Both the position numbers and the translations under genes were made by a program. Positions 27,717 through 36,306 of a stretch of DNA of 64,000 nt are shown here, one piece after another (within the stretch, counting starts at the first letter, position 1; each line of letters starts with the position of its first letter). Source of the stretch: Trichocoleus sp. FACHB-46. GTDB lineage: Bacteria > Cyanobacteriota > Cyanobacteriia > FACHB-46. The notes beneath the pieces were generated by a model. The model was given only the letters and a program-made list of their open reading frames with translations, was not told the DNA's origin and ran no database searches. The stretch is taken from NCBI RefSeq assembly GCF_014695385.1, contig NZ_JACJOD010000013.1, positions 372,001-436,000 of the forward strand, given 5' to 3'.

Positions 27717-28028
27717 TTATCTCACTACAGGCTTACTAGCCAACTGGGCCTCCGCTTCCAGCACCCACAATACCAAACCTTTCGCTACCTGAGTAAAGAC
27801 AACCGCATTACCTTTGGTAAGCAAACGTCCAGCCGCCTTTTGAGCTGTTTCCAGTGAGGGAAAAAACCGAACATAGCTATAAAAGCACCCTTGATAACAA
27901 ATGGCGCTCATCGGATTAGGCATGTCAGGCAGCTGAATATGGCACCGTTTCACCAGCCTTTGATCTAAAATCGCCAGTGATGTAGCAGCGCTCTCAGCCA
28001 TGAAGAGAGGGTCGGAACTATCCAGCAT
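27717..28028 (-). CDS. hypothetical cyanobacterial protein, 103 aa
   Basis: Start ATG at 28028 with AGGAG about 9 nt upstream. The sequence has ILDQRLVKRCHIQLPDMPNPMSAICYQGCFYSYVRFFPSLETAQKAAGRLLTKGNAVVFTQVAKGLVLWVLEAEA: alternating strands and helices, no membrane segment or signal peptide. I do not recognise the family. It is nine bases upstream of DUF3146, suggesting co-transcription. A hairpin (GAACTAGCCTC paired with GGGGTTAGTTC on this strand, 28093-28119) lies 65 nt before the start. Confidence 0.65.
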   Translation of the reverse strand: MLDSSDPLFMAESAATSLAILDQRLVKRCHIQLPDMPNPMSAICYQGCFYSYVRFFPSLETAQKAAGRLLTKGNAVVFTQVAKGLVLWVLEAEAQLASKPVVR

Positions 28029-28216
28029 AAAGGCTTCTCCTGCAATGGTGGCAAAACCAAAGACCTGATTTGATCTGCCTTTGGTACGAATTGAACTAAC
28101 CCCTATCTGAGGCTAGTTCGACTTAGTGGGGCCATCCAGTAAATGCCAATGTACCGGAGTTCAGTTCATTCAGCCAACAGTTAAAACACAGATTCAGCGC
28201 CTAATACAGGAGTCGT

Positions 28217-28855
28217 TTAAACTTTGGTACTTACAACAGAACGACCGTTGTAGAGGCTCATGGCTTTTTCAAAGCCTTGCTTGAGACTTAGTTCTACAGC
28301 GTCTACGGTCATCTCTAAAACTTGAGTGATGACTTGGGCCTCGGTAGGCGCAAATCGACCTAAGACGTGAGACACGGCATCTTGAGTAGCCGTATTTTCG
28401 TCCTTGGGACTACCAATGCCAATTCGCAAACGAGGGAAATTCTGGGTACCTAAGTGAGCGATCGCTGACTTCATCCCATTTTGTCCACCTGCTGATCCAG
28501 AAAGACGCAACCGGATTTTACCCACAGGCAAATCCATATCGTCATAGATCACTAGCACTGACTCTGGGGGCAACTTATACCAATCCAACACAGCTCGAAT
28601 CGACTGTCCTGAAAGATTCATGTAAGTCAGCGGCTTGAGCAAGCGAATTTTATTGCCTTGAAGACCTGGCCCTTCGCCAAATACACCTTGGAACTTACGA
28701 TTTTCCGATAGCGAAATGCGCCAGGTGCGGGCTAAAGCATCAATAGCAGCAAAACCAATATTATGGCGGGTTTGCTCGTACTTAGCGCCCGGATTTCCTA
28801 ACCCGACAATTAATTGCGGCACCACCAGTTTGGGTGTCGAAGCAGGCTCTGTCAT
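28217..28855 (-). CDS. pth: peptidyl-tRNA hydrolase
   Basis: 212 residues; releases tRNA from stalled peptidyl-tRNA. The active-site region is LIVGLGNPGAKYEQTRHNIGF (Asn21, His31), then LKPLTYMNLSGQSI, VIYDDMDLPVGKIRLRLSGSAGGQNGMKSAIAHLG and FPRLRIGIGSP, all family signatures. The first ~12 residues before VPQLIVGLGN are an N-terminal extension. It follows tatA on the same strand with about 50 nt between, so co-transcription is likely. Confidence 0.96.
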   Translation of the reverse strand: MTEPASTPKLVVPQLIVGLGNPGAKYEQTRHNIGFAAIDALARTWRISLSENRKFQGVFGEGPGLQGNKIRLLKPLTYMNLSGQSIRAVLDWYKLPPESVLVIYDDMDLPVGKIRLRLSGSAGGQNGMKSAIAHLGTQNFPRLRIGIGSPKDENTATQDAVSHVLGRFAPTEAQVITQVLEMTVDAVELSLKQGFEKAMSLYNGRSVVSTKV

Positions 28856-28908
28856 TGGCTTTCAATTACTAATCTACAGGCAGTAAATCTTGACGCTAAC
28901 AACTCAGG

Positions 28909-29229
28909 CTAGCTCTTTGCGTCGTCTGGAGAAACTGCTGCCACGACCTCATCCGTCTCTACTTGAGCTGTAGTTTCGGTAACAGCAGGAGAGAGCACAG
29001 GCTGAGACGGAGGTTCCAGCTTGGCCTCCATTGGCTCAGTGACAATTTGCTCTAGTCGTTCGGCTTCTCGCTTAAATTCATTCTCAAACTCCTTAGAGGC
29101 GTCTTGAAAACCGCGAATCGCCTTTCCTAAACTCCGACCAATTTCTGGCAGCTTCTTTGGCCCAAAAATTAGCAGAGCCAAAACCATAATCAGCGCCATC
29201 TCCGGTAGGCCGATGCCAAAAATATTCAC
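28909..29229 (-). CDS. tatA: twin-arginine translocase subunit TatA/TatE
   Basis: 106 residues. One N-terminal transmembrane helix (PEMALIMVLALLIFG), the hinge FGPKKLPEIGRSLGKAIRGFQDASKEFENEFK and an acidic Glu/Pro/Val-rich tail, the standard TatA layout. It forms the channel component for folded proteins in the thylakoid and plasma membrane. It is encoded between pth and psbH on the same strand, with a terminator upstream marking the end of psbH. Confidence 0.93.
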   Translation of the reverse strand: MNIFGIGLPEMALIMVLALLIFGPKKLPEIGRSLGKAIRGFQDASKEFENEFKREAERLEQIVTEPMEAKLEPPSQPVLSPAVTETTAQVETDEVVAAVSPDDAKS

Positions 29230-29315
29230 GCAAATTCCTCCTAGTCAAATCCCGGACGGCTCAGTTTCTCTCTGGAGCATTGCTCAGTTTGGCCTTCTCT
29301 CTAGTATAAAGCCAA

Positions 29316-29338
29316 CAAAAAACCCGGTCGAAGCCGGG
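29316..29338 (-). terminator. terminator after psbH
   Basis: On the minus strand the sequence reads CCCGG - CTTCGA - CCGGG followed by TTTTTTG. The 5-bp all-GC stem with a UUCG-type loop and T tract ends the psbH transcript before tatA. Confidence 0.8.
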
Positions 29339-29381
29339 AACATCTAGATACTGAACTTTAAGCTCTAGGCATTCGCTAGCC

Positions 29382-29585
29382 TTAGCCGCCTAAGCTTCTC
29401 CAGTCCACATCGACGTTTTCAATCAACAGCGAGGAGTTGTAAACCTGCAAGATGATCAGCAAGAAGACAAAAAATAACAGCATAAAAACGCCCATCAATG
29501 GCGTGGTACCCCAGCCGGGCGCGACCTTACCATATTCAGAATTCAAAGGTTTGAGAACATCTCCCAACCAAGTGCGTTGAGCCAT
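29382..29585 (-). CDS. psbH: photosystem II reaction center protein H
   Basis: 67 residues, as in other cyanobacteria. Starts [32 protein letters not shown], followed by one transmembrane helix ([17 protein letters not shown]) and a short lumenal tail. PsbH is needed for PSII assembly and quinone-site stability, near CP47. Divergent from psbN with 84 nt between, the arrangement seen in most cyanobacteria. Terminator follows. Confidence 0.97.
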   Translation of the reverse strand: MAQRTWLGDVLKPLNSEYGKVAPGWGTTPLMGVFMLLFFVFLLIILQVYNSSLLIENVDVDWRSLGG

Positions 29586-29669
29586 GGGTCACCTGTATGT
29601 GGATCTCGACAGAACTTTTTAATGCTTCGTAATATTATAGAGGGAGAGTCCTCATAATCGATCGAACCT

Positions 29670-29801
29670 ATGGAACCCGCAACAGTTCTTAGCATTTCCG
29701 TTTGTGCCATTGTCATTGCCATTACAGGGCTTTCAATCTATACCTCTTTTGGTCCGCCTTCAAAGGAATTGAGCGATCCCTTTGAAGATCACGAAGACTA
29801 G
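29670..29801 (+). CDS. psbN: PSII assembly protein PsbN
   Basis: 43 residues, missed by length filters. Translation: MEPATVLSISVCAIVIAI, then TGLSIYTSFGPPSKELSD and an acidic end PFEDHED. One membrane helix followed by the conserved SFGPPS..L.DPFEDHED motif identifies PsbN, an assembly factor for PSII (not a core subunit). Between psbH and psbN is an inverted repeat (ATTATAGAGG, 29634-29643, with CCTCATAAT, 29650-29658; one bulged A), just upstream of the ATG in the psbN leader. No strong Shine-Dalgarno sequence is visible. Confidence 0.96.
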   Translation: MEPATVLSISVCAIVIAITGLSIYTSFGPPSKELSDPFEDHED

Positions 29802-29861
29802 AGTTTGTCGGAGGAGTCAGACAGGTGCTGAGTTCTCACTTAGGCCGAGTTGGAGCCAACT

Positions 29862-29887
29862 AGCCTGCCCTTGCAGGCTTACTTTTC
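29862..29887 (+). terminator. terminator after psbN
   Basis: Perfect 7-bp stem AGCCTGC (29862-29868) / GCAGGCT (29873-29879) with loop CCTT, then TACTTTTC. The remainder of the 29802-30207 spacer has no gene; it holds a near-repeat GAGTATAA/GGGTATAA close to the TPR gene and one HIP1 copy near 29999. Confidence 0.75.
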
Positions 29888-30207
29888 AAGTTTTCTAAGA
29901 TTCATTTACAAGACTACTTAATTTTTACTCATAGTTTTGAGTGCGCTTTATATTGGCAAGCGCTTCACACTTACAGGCTTCCTGTATTGCCCCACTGGCG
30001 ATCGCGCTCTAAGTTATAAGTACAGAGAGGATTGCAATCTCAGGAGCCAAAAATTAGGGTTTTCAGTATAAATACTAGCGATTTGACAAACACTTAATGA
30101 TCAAGCCTGAGGATGGTACTGAGTTCTAGGCTTCATCCGACGCGTTACGCTCTGAGTATAAGTTATGCTCCGGGTATAAATAGTGCTACTACTAACCAAG
30201 GCGCTAG

Positions 30208-31230
30208 ATGCTAATGGGTGATCTTGTGAGAGATGATCAAGGAACTCTGACAGCAACCGAGTGGAATGAGGGGATTCAAACCATTGGAGATAACCCTCAA
30301 CAGCTAGTTGCCAACAATTTACTCAGGCAAGGAGTTGAGCAGCTCCAGGTCAATCAGTCTGGTATAGCTTTGCAATTTTGCCACGAAGCTTTGACCCTCT
30401 ACCAAGATTTGAAAGATCTAAGAGGGATCGGGCAAGCCCTAGGTAGCCTTAGCAATATTCATTACGACTTAGGCGAATATGGCAAAACGGTTGAGTATGC
30501 TCAGCAAAGGTTAGCGATCGCCCGTCAACTTCAAGACTGCCGCGCCGAAGGCCAAGCACTAGGCCATCTCGGTAATGCTTACCGCCACGTGAAAGATCAC
30601 CCTAAAGCGATCGAATATTCTCAGCAAAGCTTACGAGTGGCTCAAGGAATTCAAGACCGTCGCGCCGAAGTGGCAGCTCTCAACAATTTAGGCTTGGCTT
30701 ACAAGGCTTTAGGAGATTGCAGTAAAGCCATTGAATACCAGCAGCAAAGCTTGCAGATCGCACGAGACCTCCAAGATGGACAAATTGAGGGCCAAGTGTT
30801 GCGCAACTTGGGCAATGCCTACTACGCCCTTGGTGACTACAGGAAAGCCATCGCCTACTACGAACAACGCTTAGCGATCGCTCAAACCACGCAAGACCGG
30901 AAGGCTGAGGGACAAGTTTTAAGGAATCTTGGGAGTGCCTACTCTGCCTTAGAGAACTACCCTAAGGCGATCGAGTATCTGCAAAAGCGGCTGGCGCTCG
31001 TTCAAGCAGCCAAAGACCATCGGGGCGCAGAACAAGCGCTAGGTAGTTTGGGGGTTGCCCACGAATCCCTCGGCAACTACGCCAAAGCGGTGGAATATTA
31101 TGAGCAACGCTTAGCGATCGCCAGACAACTCTGCGACTCTAAGGCAGAACGTCAAGCCCTTGGCAGCTTAAAAATCGCCTGCTATGCCTTGGGAGATTAC
31201 GCGAAAGCGGTGGAGTATTCCATCAATTAG
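30208..31230 (+). CDS. tetratricopeptide (LGN-type TPR) protein, ends inside a repeat
   Basis: 340 residues with at least seven 40-residue TPR units of the LGNAYxxLGDYxKAIEYxxQxLAIA type (for example VLRNLGNAYYALGDYRKAI and ALGHLGNAYRHVKDHPKAI), filling almost the whole protein after a ~45-residue leader. Such arrays are protein-binding scaffolds. No effector domain (kinase, CHAT or similar) is present. The array stops at DYAKAVEYSIN, within helix B of the last repeat where the others continue QQRLAIARQL, and the next gene's end lies only 9 nt away. The C-terminal part was probably lost. A weak AAGG lies upstream of the ATG. Confidence 0.85.
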   Translation: MLMGDLVRDDQGTLTATEWNEGIQTIGDNPQQLVANNLLRQGVEQLQVNQSGIALQFCHEALTLYQDLKDLRGIGQALGSLSNIHYDLGEYGKTVEYAQQRLAIARQLQDCRAEGQALGHLGNAYRHVKDHPKAIEYSQQSLRVAQGIQDRRAEVAALNNLGLAYKALGDCSKAIEYQQQSLQIARDLQDGQIEGQVLRNLGNAYYALGDYRKAIAYYEQRLAIAQTTQDRKAEGQVLRNLGSAYSALENYPKAIEYLQKRLALVQAAKDHRGAEQALGSLGVAHESLGNYAKAVEYYEQRLAIARQLCDSKAERQALGSLKIACYALGDYAKAVEYSIN

Positions 31231-31239
31231 CGCTCAGAT

Positions 31240-32217
31240 TTAGCGGCCAGCATACGCACTTATTGGCTCCTTGATGAAGCGAATATAGAAATGCCTAAAC
31301 GTAGATTTGAGCACGCGAGGCATGGCAAAATCGATCGCCATCCTGCGAGTGGGTAGCTGCCAATCTAGAATCTTGAGGTCTTCGGGTCGCAAATGCGGAA
31401 ACTGCATATCGGCTGGCTCCACGTTTAACCCTAGCCGCTGCGCTGCTGCTGTAATGGGCACTGTCGCTGGATCAACAGTGAGGATCTCCAGCAAGGCGCG
31501 ATCGAGGGCGAAGACATTGGTAGAAGCTCCAATCACACCCAGATGTCGAGGTTCACCACCACTAGGGCCGTTGCCTTCGTGACCAATAATGCCATCGACG
31601 ATCGTGAGGTCAGGGGCGATCGCTCGTGCCGTCTCGACCAACATTTCACCAAAGCGCTGACTATCTTTGCCTGCTTCCATGTGCCACCAAGCTTTCATTT
31701 TGCCGGGGACACAGCCAAACAGATTCTTGACTGCGAGTGTCAAAGTCAGTTGGACGTGGGATTTCACCTTTGGCAGGTTAATCACCACGTCCGCATCCAT
31801 CACTTCCTTAGACAGCAACAAATGATTGAAGTTTTCGCTCACGGTTTCGTACCGTTTGCCACTAAATTCCACAATGGGTAGATTCAGTTCTTCAATCAAG
31901 GGCAAATAGCCATTAGCTACTGCGACTCCTCTGGCACTACCAAAGGCAGGGCTATCTCCTAAAAATGGCTGACCGCCCGCCGCTTGAACCATTTGAGCGA
32001 CACAGTAAACCAATTCAGCGCGAGTAATACATTCTTTGCCAGGACGCGCACCCGTCAGTAAGTTTGGCTTCAGCAGGACGCGATCGCCCGGTTTGACAAA
32101 GGCGCTCATTCCGCCCAAAGGCTCTAGTAGTTGCTCCAAACTGGCTCGAAGTTGACTCAGTTCGTAAGAGTCAGCTCGCAGCAAGCTCACACAAGGTTGT
32201 AATGATGTCATAGTCAA
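31240..32217 (-). CDS. DUF362 domain protein
   Basis: 325 residues. Core features of DUF362: VKPGDRVLLKPNLLTGARPGKECITRAELV, FLGDSPAFGSARGVAVANGY, VINLPKVKSHVQLTLTLAVKNLFGCVPG and TIVDGIIGHEGNGPSGGEPRHLGVIGASTNVFALDRALLE. No ferredoxin-type cysteine cluster is visible, so this is the form without an attached 4Fe-4S domain. Cytosolic; function not established. It is convergent with the TPR gene, its stop only 9 nt from that gene's end. Confidence 0.9.
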   Translation of the reverse strand: MTMTSLQPCVSLLRADSYELSQLRASLEQLLEPLGGMSAFVKPGDRVLLKPNLLTGARPGKECITRAELVYCVAQMVQAAGGQPFLGDSPAFGSARGVAVANGYLPLIEELNLPIVEFSGKRYETVSENFNHLLLSKEVMDADVVINLPKVKSHVQLTLTLAVKNLFGCVPGKMKAWWHMEAGKDSQRFGEMLVETARAIAPDLTIVDGIIGHEGNGPSGGEPRHLGVIGASTNVFALDRALLEILTVDPATVPITAAAQRLGLNVEPADMQFPHLRPEDLKILDWQLPTRRMAIDFAMPRVLKSTFRHFYIRFIKEPISAYAGR

Positions 32218-32348
32218 GCGGAATGATGGGTGAAACAGAGATGAATCGAGAAGCAGCCAGGGCCTGCGGATGCTAGCCTCTATCAGTTGCGATTAAAGGC
32301 ATAGAACCTACCTAAAATTCAGCCCTGTTGCATCTGGGAAGTCAATCT

Positions 32349-32651
32349 CTATCGAGGCCGATTTAGGGCGGTCACCCACTGAGCTTCTGAGAGCACTCCT
32401 TCTCCTTCTAGCGAGGTGATCGGTGGCTTCATCTCAATCTTCACCACCTGGCTGGCATTAATGAAGAGAGTTTCGTCTGGGAGTTTGACAACCCACCACC
32501 CTTCACTCAGAAACCGCCGAATTTCTTGTCGAATGTCTTGTCGTGTCACTCCAGGCTCAGTCAAGTGATGAATGTTGAATGAGTCTGACTGACCGTTCAA
32601 GTAGTGAAAGGTAATGTAAGTCGGGGTTGGCTCGGATTCCTGGCTATACAT
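32349..32651 (-). CDS. hypothetical protein, 100 aa
   Basis: Start taken at ATG 32651 (MYSQESEPTPTYI) because AGAGGG lies 5 nt upstream; the frame extends eight codons further. The protein contains ITFHYLNGQSDSFNIHHLTE, VTRQDIRQEIRRFLSEGWWVVKLPDETLFINASQVVKIEMKPPI: a beta-sheet/helix pattern resembling small cyanobacterial regulators, with no recognised domain. No membrane segment. Function unknown. It is upstream of DUF362 on the same strand with ~130 nt between, so co-transcription is uncertain. Confidence 0.65.
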   Translation of the reverse strand: MYSQESEPTPTYITFHYLNGQSDSFNIHHLTEPGVTRQDIRQEIRRFLSEGWWVVKLPDETLFINASQVVKIEMKPPITSLEGEGVLSEAQWVTALNRPR

Positions 32652-32805
32652 AAGCCCTCTTACTAGTGTTTGCAATCCAGAAATGATTCATCTTAAGTTG
32701 AACCGCTCAGAGATGGGAATTTCTGTACCTTTTCTTTGAAAATTGCGGGCATTTTCAACCCCAACGCTCCAAGTCTCTAAGCTAGTTTGGCAGAGGCGAT
32801 CGCCT

Positions 32806-34248
32806 TTAAGTCGCAGTTTGGGGCTTGGTCATGATGCTCATTTGCTCTAGGTCGAGCACTTTAGCCAAGTCTTCAGCGCTCATCAACCCTTGTTCAAGCA
32901 CAATCTGACGCAATGACTTCCCGGTTTCTAGGGATTCTTTGGCCACGGCAGCGGCGTTGAGATAGCCAATGTGAGGATTCAGAGCGGTCACTAAAGCGAG
33001 ACTGCCCTCAGCGTAATAGGCACAGCGATCGCGATTGGCAGTAATCCCATTGATGCACCGTTCGGTCAAGGCTGCCAACGTGTTGCCTAGAATTTCGATG
33101 CTTTGGATCAGGTTATAAGCAATCAACGGCATCATCACGTTGAGTTCCAGTTGTCCTGCTTGAGCAGCTAGCGCGATCGCTGAGTCGTAGCCCATCACCT
33201 GAAAACAGACCATTGAGGTCATTTCGGCCATCACCGGATTGTACTTTCCAGGCATGATCGAGGAACCTGGCTGCACCGGAGGCAATTGAATTTCCTTGAG
33301 GCCAGTTTTGGGGCCAGAGTCCATCAAGCGCAAGTCGTGAGAGATTTTGACGCAATCTTGAGCCAAATTCCGCAGTGCTCCCGAAACATTCACAAACGGG
33401 GCCATGCTTTGCATTGCGGCCATCAAGTGAGGTGCAGGACGCAGCGGTTGATCGAGCAACTGGGACAAAATTTGGGCTACGCGATCGCAATACTGGGGAT
33501 GCGTATTCAGTCCAGTACCCGCAGCGCTGCCGCCCAAACCTAATACCATTAGATCCTGCGAGGCGGTTTCTAGACGAGTTAAATGATCGCTGAGGATCTG
33601 CGCCCAAGCTCGGAAATTTTCACCCAAGCGCACCGGAACCGCATCTTGTAAGTGGGTGCGACCCGATCGCACAATATCTTGGAACTCCTCGGCTTTAGTA
33701 TCCAGTGCCGCGATCGCCCCAGACAATGCAGGATACAGAGTGTGCTCTAGCGCCAGCAATCCACCAATCCGAATAGCAGTGGGGATGACATCATTGGTTG
33801 ATTGGCCATAGTTGACGTGGTCGTTAGGGTTGACCCGCTTATAATTGCCTTTCTCGTCACCCAACAACTCCAAGGCACGATTCGCCAAGACTTCGTTCAC
33901 GTTCATGTGGTGCGAGGTGCCTGCGCCTGCTTGATACACATCCACCACAAACTGATCGCGCAACTTCCCAGACAGCACTTCATCGGCTGCTTGCACAATT
34001 GCTTGAGCGACCTCTGGCGTAATGCAACCTAGCTCACCATTGGCGATCGCGGTTGCCTTTTTAATCAGTACGCAAGCATCAACATAAGTTGGTAAGGGTT
34101 TGAGACCACTAATGGGAAAGTTCTCGATCGCTCGTAGAGTCTGAATTCCATAATAAGTTTCTGCTGGAATCTGTCGCTCTCCCATCGAGTCCCGCTCAAT
34201 CCGGAAAGACATATTCCCTAGTGCATTCATCATGACTCCCCCATTCAA
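32806..34248 (-). CDS. aspA: aspartate ammonia-lyase
   Basis: 480 residues of the fumarase/aspartase superfamily: L-aspartate to fumarate and ammonia. The signature GSSIMPGKYNPVMAEM (catalytic serine loop) is present, along with VNPNDHVNYGQSTNDVIPTAIR, RTHLQDAVPVRLGENFRAW and GLGGSAAGTGLNTHPQY. The C-terminus, NPHIGYLNAAAVAKESLETGKSLRQIVLEQGLMSAEDL, is as in aspartases. Start is uncertain: ATG at 34248, 34233 or 34230; a GGGGGAG stretch sits just before the second pair and favours them. The enzyme could supply fumarate and ammonia or drain aspartate during nitrogen shifts. Fumarase is a close relative and cannot be excluded on sequence alone. Confidence 0.92.
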   Translation of the reverse strand: MNGGVMMNALGNMSFRIERDSMGERQIPAETYYGIQTLRAIENFPISGLKPLPTYVDACVLIKKATAIANGELGCITPEVAQAIVQAADEVLSGKLRDQFVVDVYQAGAGTSHHMNVNEVLANRALELLGDEKGNYKRVNPNDHVNYGQSTNDVIPTAIRIGGLLALEHTLYPALSGAIAALDTKAEEFQDIVRSGRTHLQDAVPVRLGENFRAWAQILSDHLTRLETASQDLMVLGLGGSAAGTGLNTHPQYCDRVAQILSQLLDQPLRPAPHLMAAMQSMAPFVNVSGALRNLAQDCVKISHDLRLMDSGPKTGLKEIQLPPVQPGSSIMPGKYNPVMAEMTSMVCFQVMGYDSAIALAAQAGQLELNVMMPLIAYNLIQSIEILGNTLAALTERCINGITANRDRCAYYAEGSLALVTALNPHIGYLNAAAVAKESLETGKSLRQIVLEQGLMSAEDLAKVLDLEQMSIMTKPQTAT

Positions 34249-34473
34249 TCCTGGTGTAAGCAGCGGCCAAAGCTTAAAATCCGCAAAATGCCTGAGACAG
34301 TTGAGACATTTGTCTGATTAGTTTATCTGTCTCCGCCTGCACTATAGAAGTACCCAAGCTGTATCTAAAATTTCAGGCTCAATCAGGTGTGAGCTTTAGG
34401 CCCGATCTGGAGTTATGGGCCTGGTGCCAAAGCACCTACCTGTAATCTCTAGAAGGCTACAGACAGAGCCGAT

Positions 34474-35229
34474 TTGATAGGACTGGATAGGTTTGGCAAA
34501 GAACTGCGGAGCATGATTATTCAAATGGTAAGAACAGCAGAGCAAATTAATCCTGCCGCAGGCGAGCACGAATCTGCCACTCATCAGCTCACTCAGGTTG
34601 CAACGAGACAGACCGCAGAGCTTGCTCAAACCCTTAATGCTGGGGAACGAATCACACAATCTGTTCAAGCAGTAGCCGTCAACGCTCAGCAAGCTACCGA
34701 AATTGCAACGTTGACTGGGCTGCAAGGAACAGCCATAGATAAAACTGTCAAGCGTCTCCTCAAACTGCGCGAAACGGTGGCTTGTACAGCGAAGAAAGTG
34801 CAGCAACTTGATGAGTCTTCTCAGAAAATCTCGCAAGTCGTTTCGTTGATTCACCAAATTGCTCTACAAACCTCCTCATTGAGCATCAACCCTACTTTGG
34901 AGACAGCACCGCCTCAAGTTGGGGGTCTGGAACTGCATCCTGCATCAATAGAACTGGACATGGAGTTAATGAACTTAATGAAGGGTATCCAGATGGAAGA
35001 TGCCCAGCGCAGCAGCATAGAACAGATTTTGGAGGCATCTCACCAGGTTGACCAATTAATGCAAACGATTGCTAAAGCAACGCTCTCTCATGCTCAAACG
35101 GCTCAAACAGTTGCTCAATTGCTCCAAGCGATCGCCTTCGCCCCAAAACCTCACCCTGAAACAGCTCAGATCGCTTCGAGCTCCCTTCCTGCATTCTCTA
35201 GCCCTATGAATTGTTGGCAGAACCTGTAA
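34474..35229 (+). CDS. degenerate chemoreceptor-like (MCP signalling-domain) protein
   Basis: 251 residues from a TTG start. The pattern matches the cytoplasmic signalling helices of methyl-accepting chemotaxis proteins: a heptad run HQLTQVATRQTAELAQTLNAGERITQSVQAVAVNAQQATEIA, then KKVQQLDESSQKISQVVSLIHQIALQT, the normal approach to the tip, and a C-terminal coiled coil ILEASHQVDQLMQTIAKATLSHAQTAQTVAQLLQAI. The tip itself is altered: where typical receptors have QTNLLALNAxIEAARAGExGRGF, it reads QTSSLSINPTLETAPPQVGG. No sensor, transmembrane or HAMP region precedes it, and an in-frame stop lies upstream of the start. Cytosolic; probably an eroded or repurposed chemoreceptor rather than a functional one. 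Confidence 0.7.
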   Translation: MIGLDRFGKELRSMIIQMVRTAEQINPAAGEHESATHQLTQVATRQTAELAQTLNAGERITQSVQAVAVNAQQATEIATLTGLQGTAIDKTVKRLLKLRETVACTAKKVQQLDESSQKISQVVSLIHQIALQTSSLSINPTLETAPPQVGGLELHPASIELDMELMNLMKGIQMEDAQRSSIEQILEASHQVDQLMQTIAKATLSHAQTAQTVAQLLQAIAFAPKPHPETAQIASSSLPAFSSPMNCWQNL

Positions 35230-35406
35230 ATACACGCAGTGAGCCTGAAAGCTCTAAGCAAGGTATAAGTTCTGTTGGATACTCATATAAGTTGGGTAGC
35301 TTAAGCTTATAAGCCCCATCACTAAACTGATATAACCTAGGCTAAATTTGAAGTCTAGCTTTCGGTCACCAGCAAATATTCTTATGATTAAGGCAGGCTC
35401 TACCTC

Positions 35407-36243
35407 ATGCTGCGGTGCAATATGAGTCCAGATCAAGACTCTCGTGCCTGGTATAACCACGGAAACACCCTCTATGGGTTAGGCCGCTATGAAGGGGCCA
35501 TCACTAGATATGACCGAGTGCTAGAGAAGCAACCGGATGATTTTGAGGCTTGGAGTTATCGCGGGTATGCTTTGTCCCACTTGCGGCGTTATGTAGATGC
35601 GATCGCTAGTTTTAGCCAAGCCATTGCTCTGCAACCAGATTTTGTCCTGGCTTGGCATGGCAAAGGCATTGCTCAAGCTCAAAGTCATCAATATGAGGGC
35701 GCGATCGAGAGCTTTACTAAAGCTTTAGAGCTAGAACCAGAAGATCCGAAAGCTTGGTATAACCACGGCAATGCTTTAGTGCGCCTGCGCCGACATGCCG
35801 AAGCCATCCTCAGCTTTGATCGCACGCTACATCTCAAGCCTGATTACTACAGAGCTTGGTATCACCGAGGAACCGCTTTAGCCGAGCTGACTTTTTATGA
35901 AGATGCGATTAGCAATTTCGACCGGGCTCTCATGATTAAAGCGAATTGCTACTACGCTTGGAATTACCGGGGTATTGCCTTAGCGAAATTAAAACGTTAC
36001 AGCGAAGCGATTGATAGCTTTGACCAATCACTCGCGGCGAAGTCGCATAATCCAGGAGCTTGGTACAGCATGGCCCGCTGTTACATTGCCCAGGAAAATC
36101 TCAATCAAGCGTTTAAATGTTTACAGAAGGCAATTGAGCAAAGCCCGAATGTATACCGAACAATGGCTAAGATAGACGCTTGTTTTAAGCCAATCCGCCA
36201 AAGTCTAGACTTCCAAATTTTAGTGTTAGGAAGAAATAATTAA
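35407..36243 (+). CDS. tetratricopeptide repeat protein, 7 x 34 residues
   Basis: 278 residues made almost entirely of seven 34-residue TPRs of the AWYNHGNALxxLxRYxEAIxSFDRALxLKPDYY type. No other domain, no signal peptide. Soluble scaffold; partners unknown. The next gene encodes a protein of the same architecture with repeat-by-repeat similarity (GRYEGAITRYDRVLE / GRYEGAIDRYDRVLE in repeat 1; AWHGKGIA / AWHGKGIS in repeat 3; AWNYRGIALAKLKRY / AWNYRGIVLIKLERC in repeat 6), so it is a tandem duplicate. ATG at 35422 (MSPDQDSRAW) is an alternative start that aligns better with its neighbour (MDQSQGSQTW). Confidence 0.85.
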   Translation: MLRCNMSPDQDSRAWYNHGNTLYGLGRYEGAITRYDRVLEKQPDDFEAWSYRGYALSHLRRYVDAIASFSQAIALQPDFVLAWHGKGIAQAQSHQYEGAIESFTKALELEPEDPKAWYNHGNALVRLRRHAEAILSFDRTLHLKPDYYRAWYHRGTALAELTFYEDAISNFDRALMIKANCYYAWNYRGIALAKLKRYSEAIDSFDQSLAAKSHNPGAWYSMARCYIAQENLNQAFKCLQKAIEQSPNVYRTMAKIDACFKPIRQSLDFQILVLGRNN

Positions 36244-36306
36244 TCCGGAAGGGATAATGTTATACAGGAATTGACTCAGTAATGTTTTAATTCCAATCTC
36301 GGTGAT

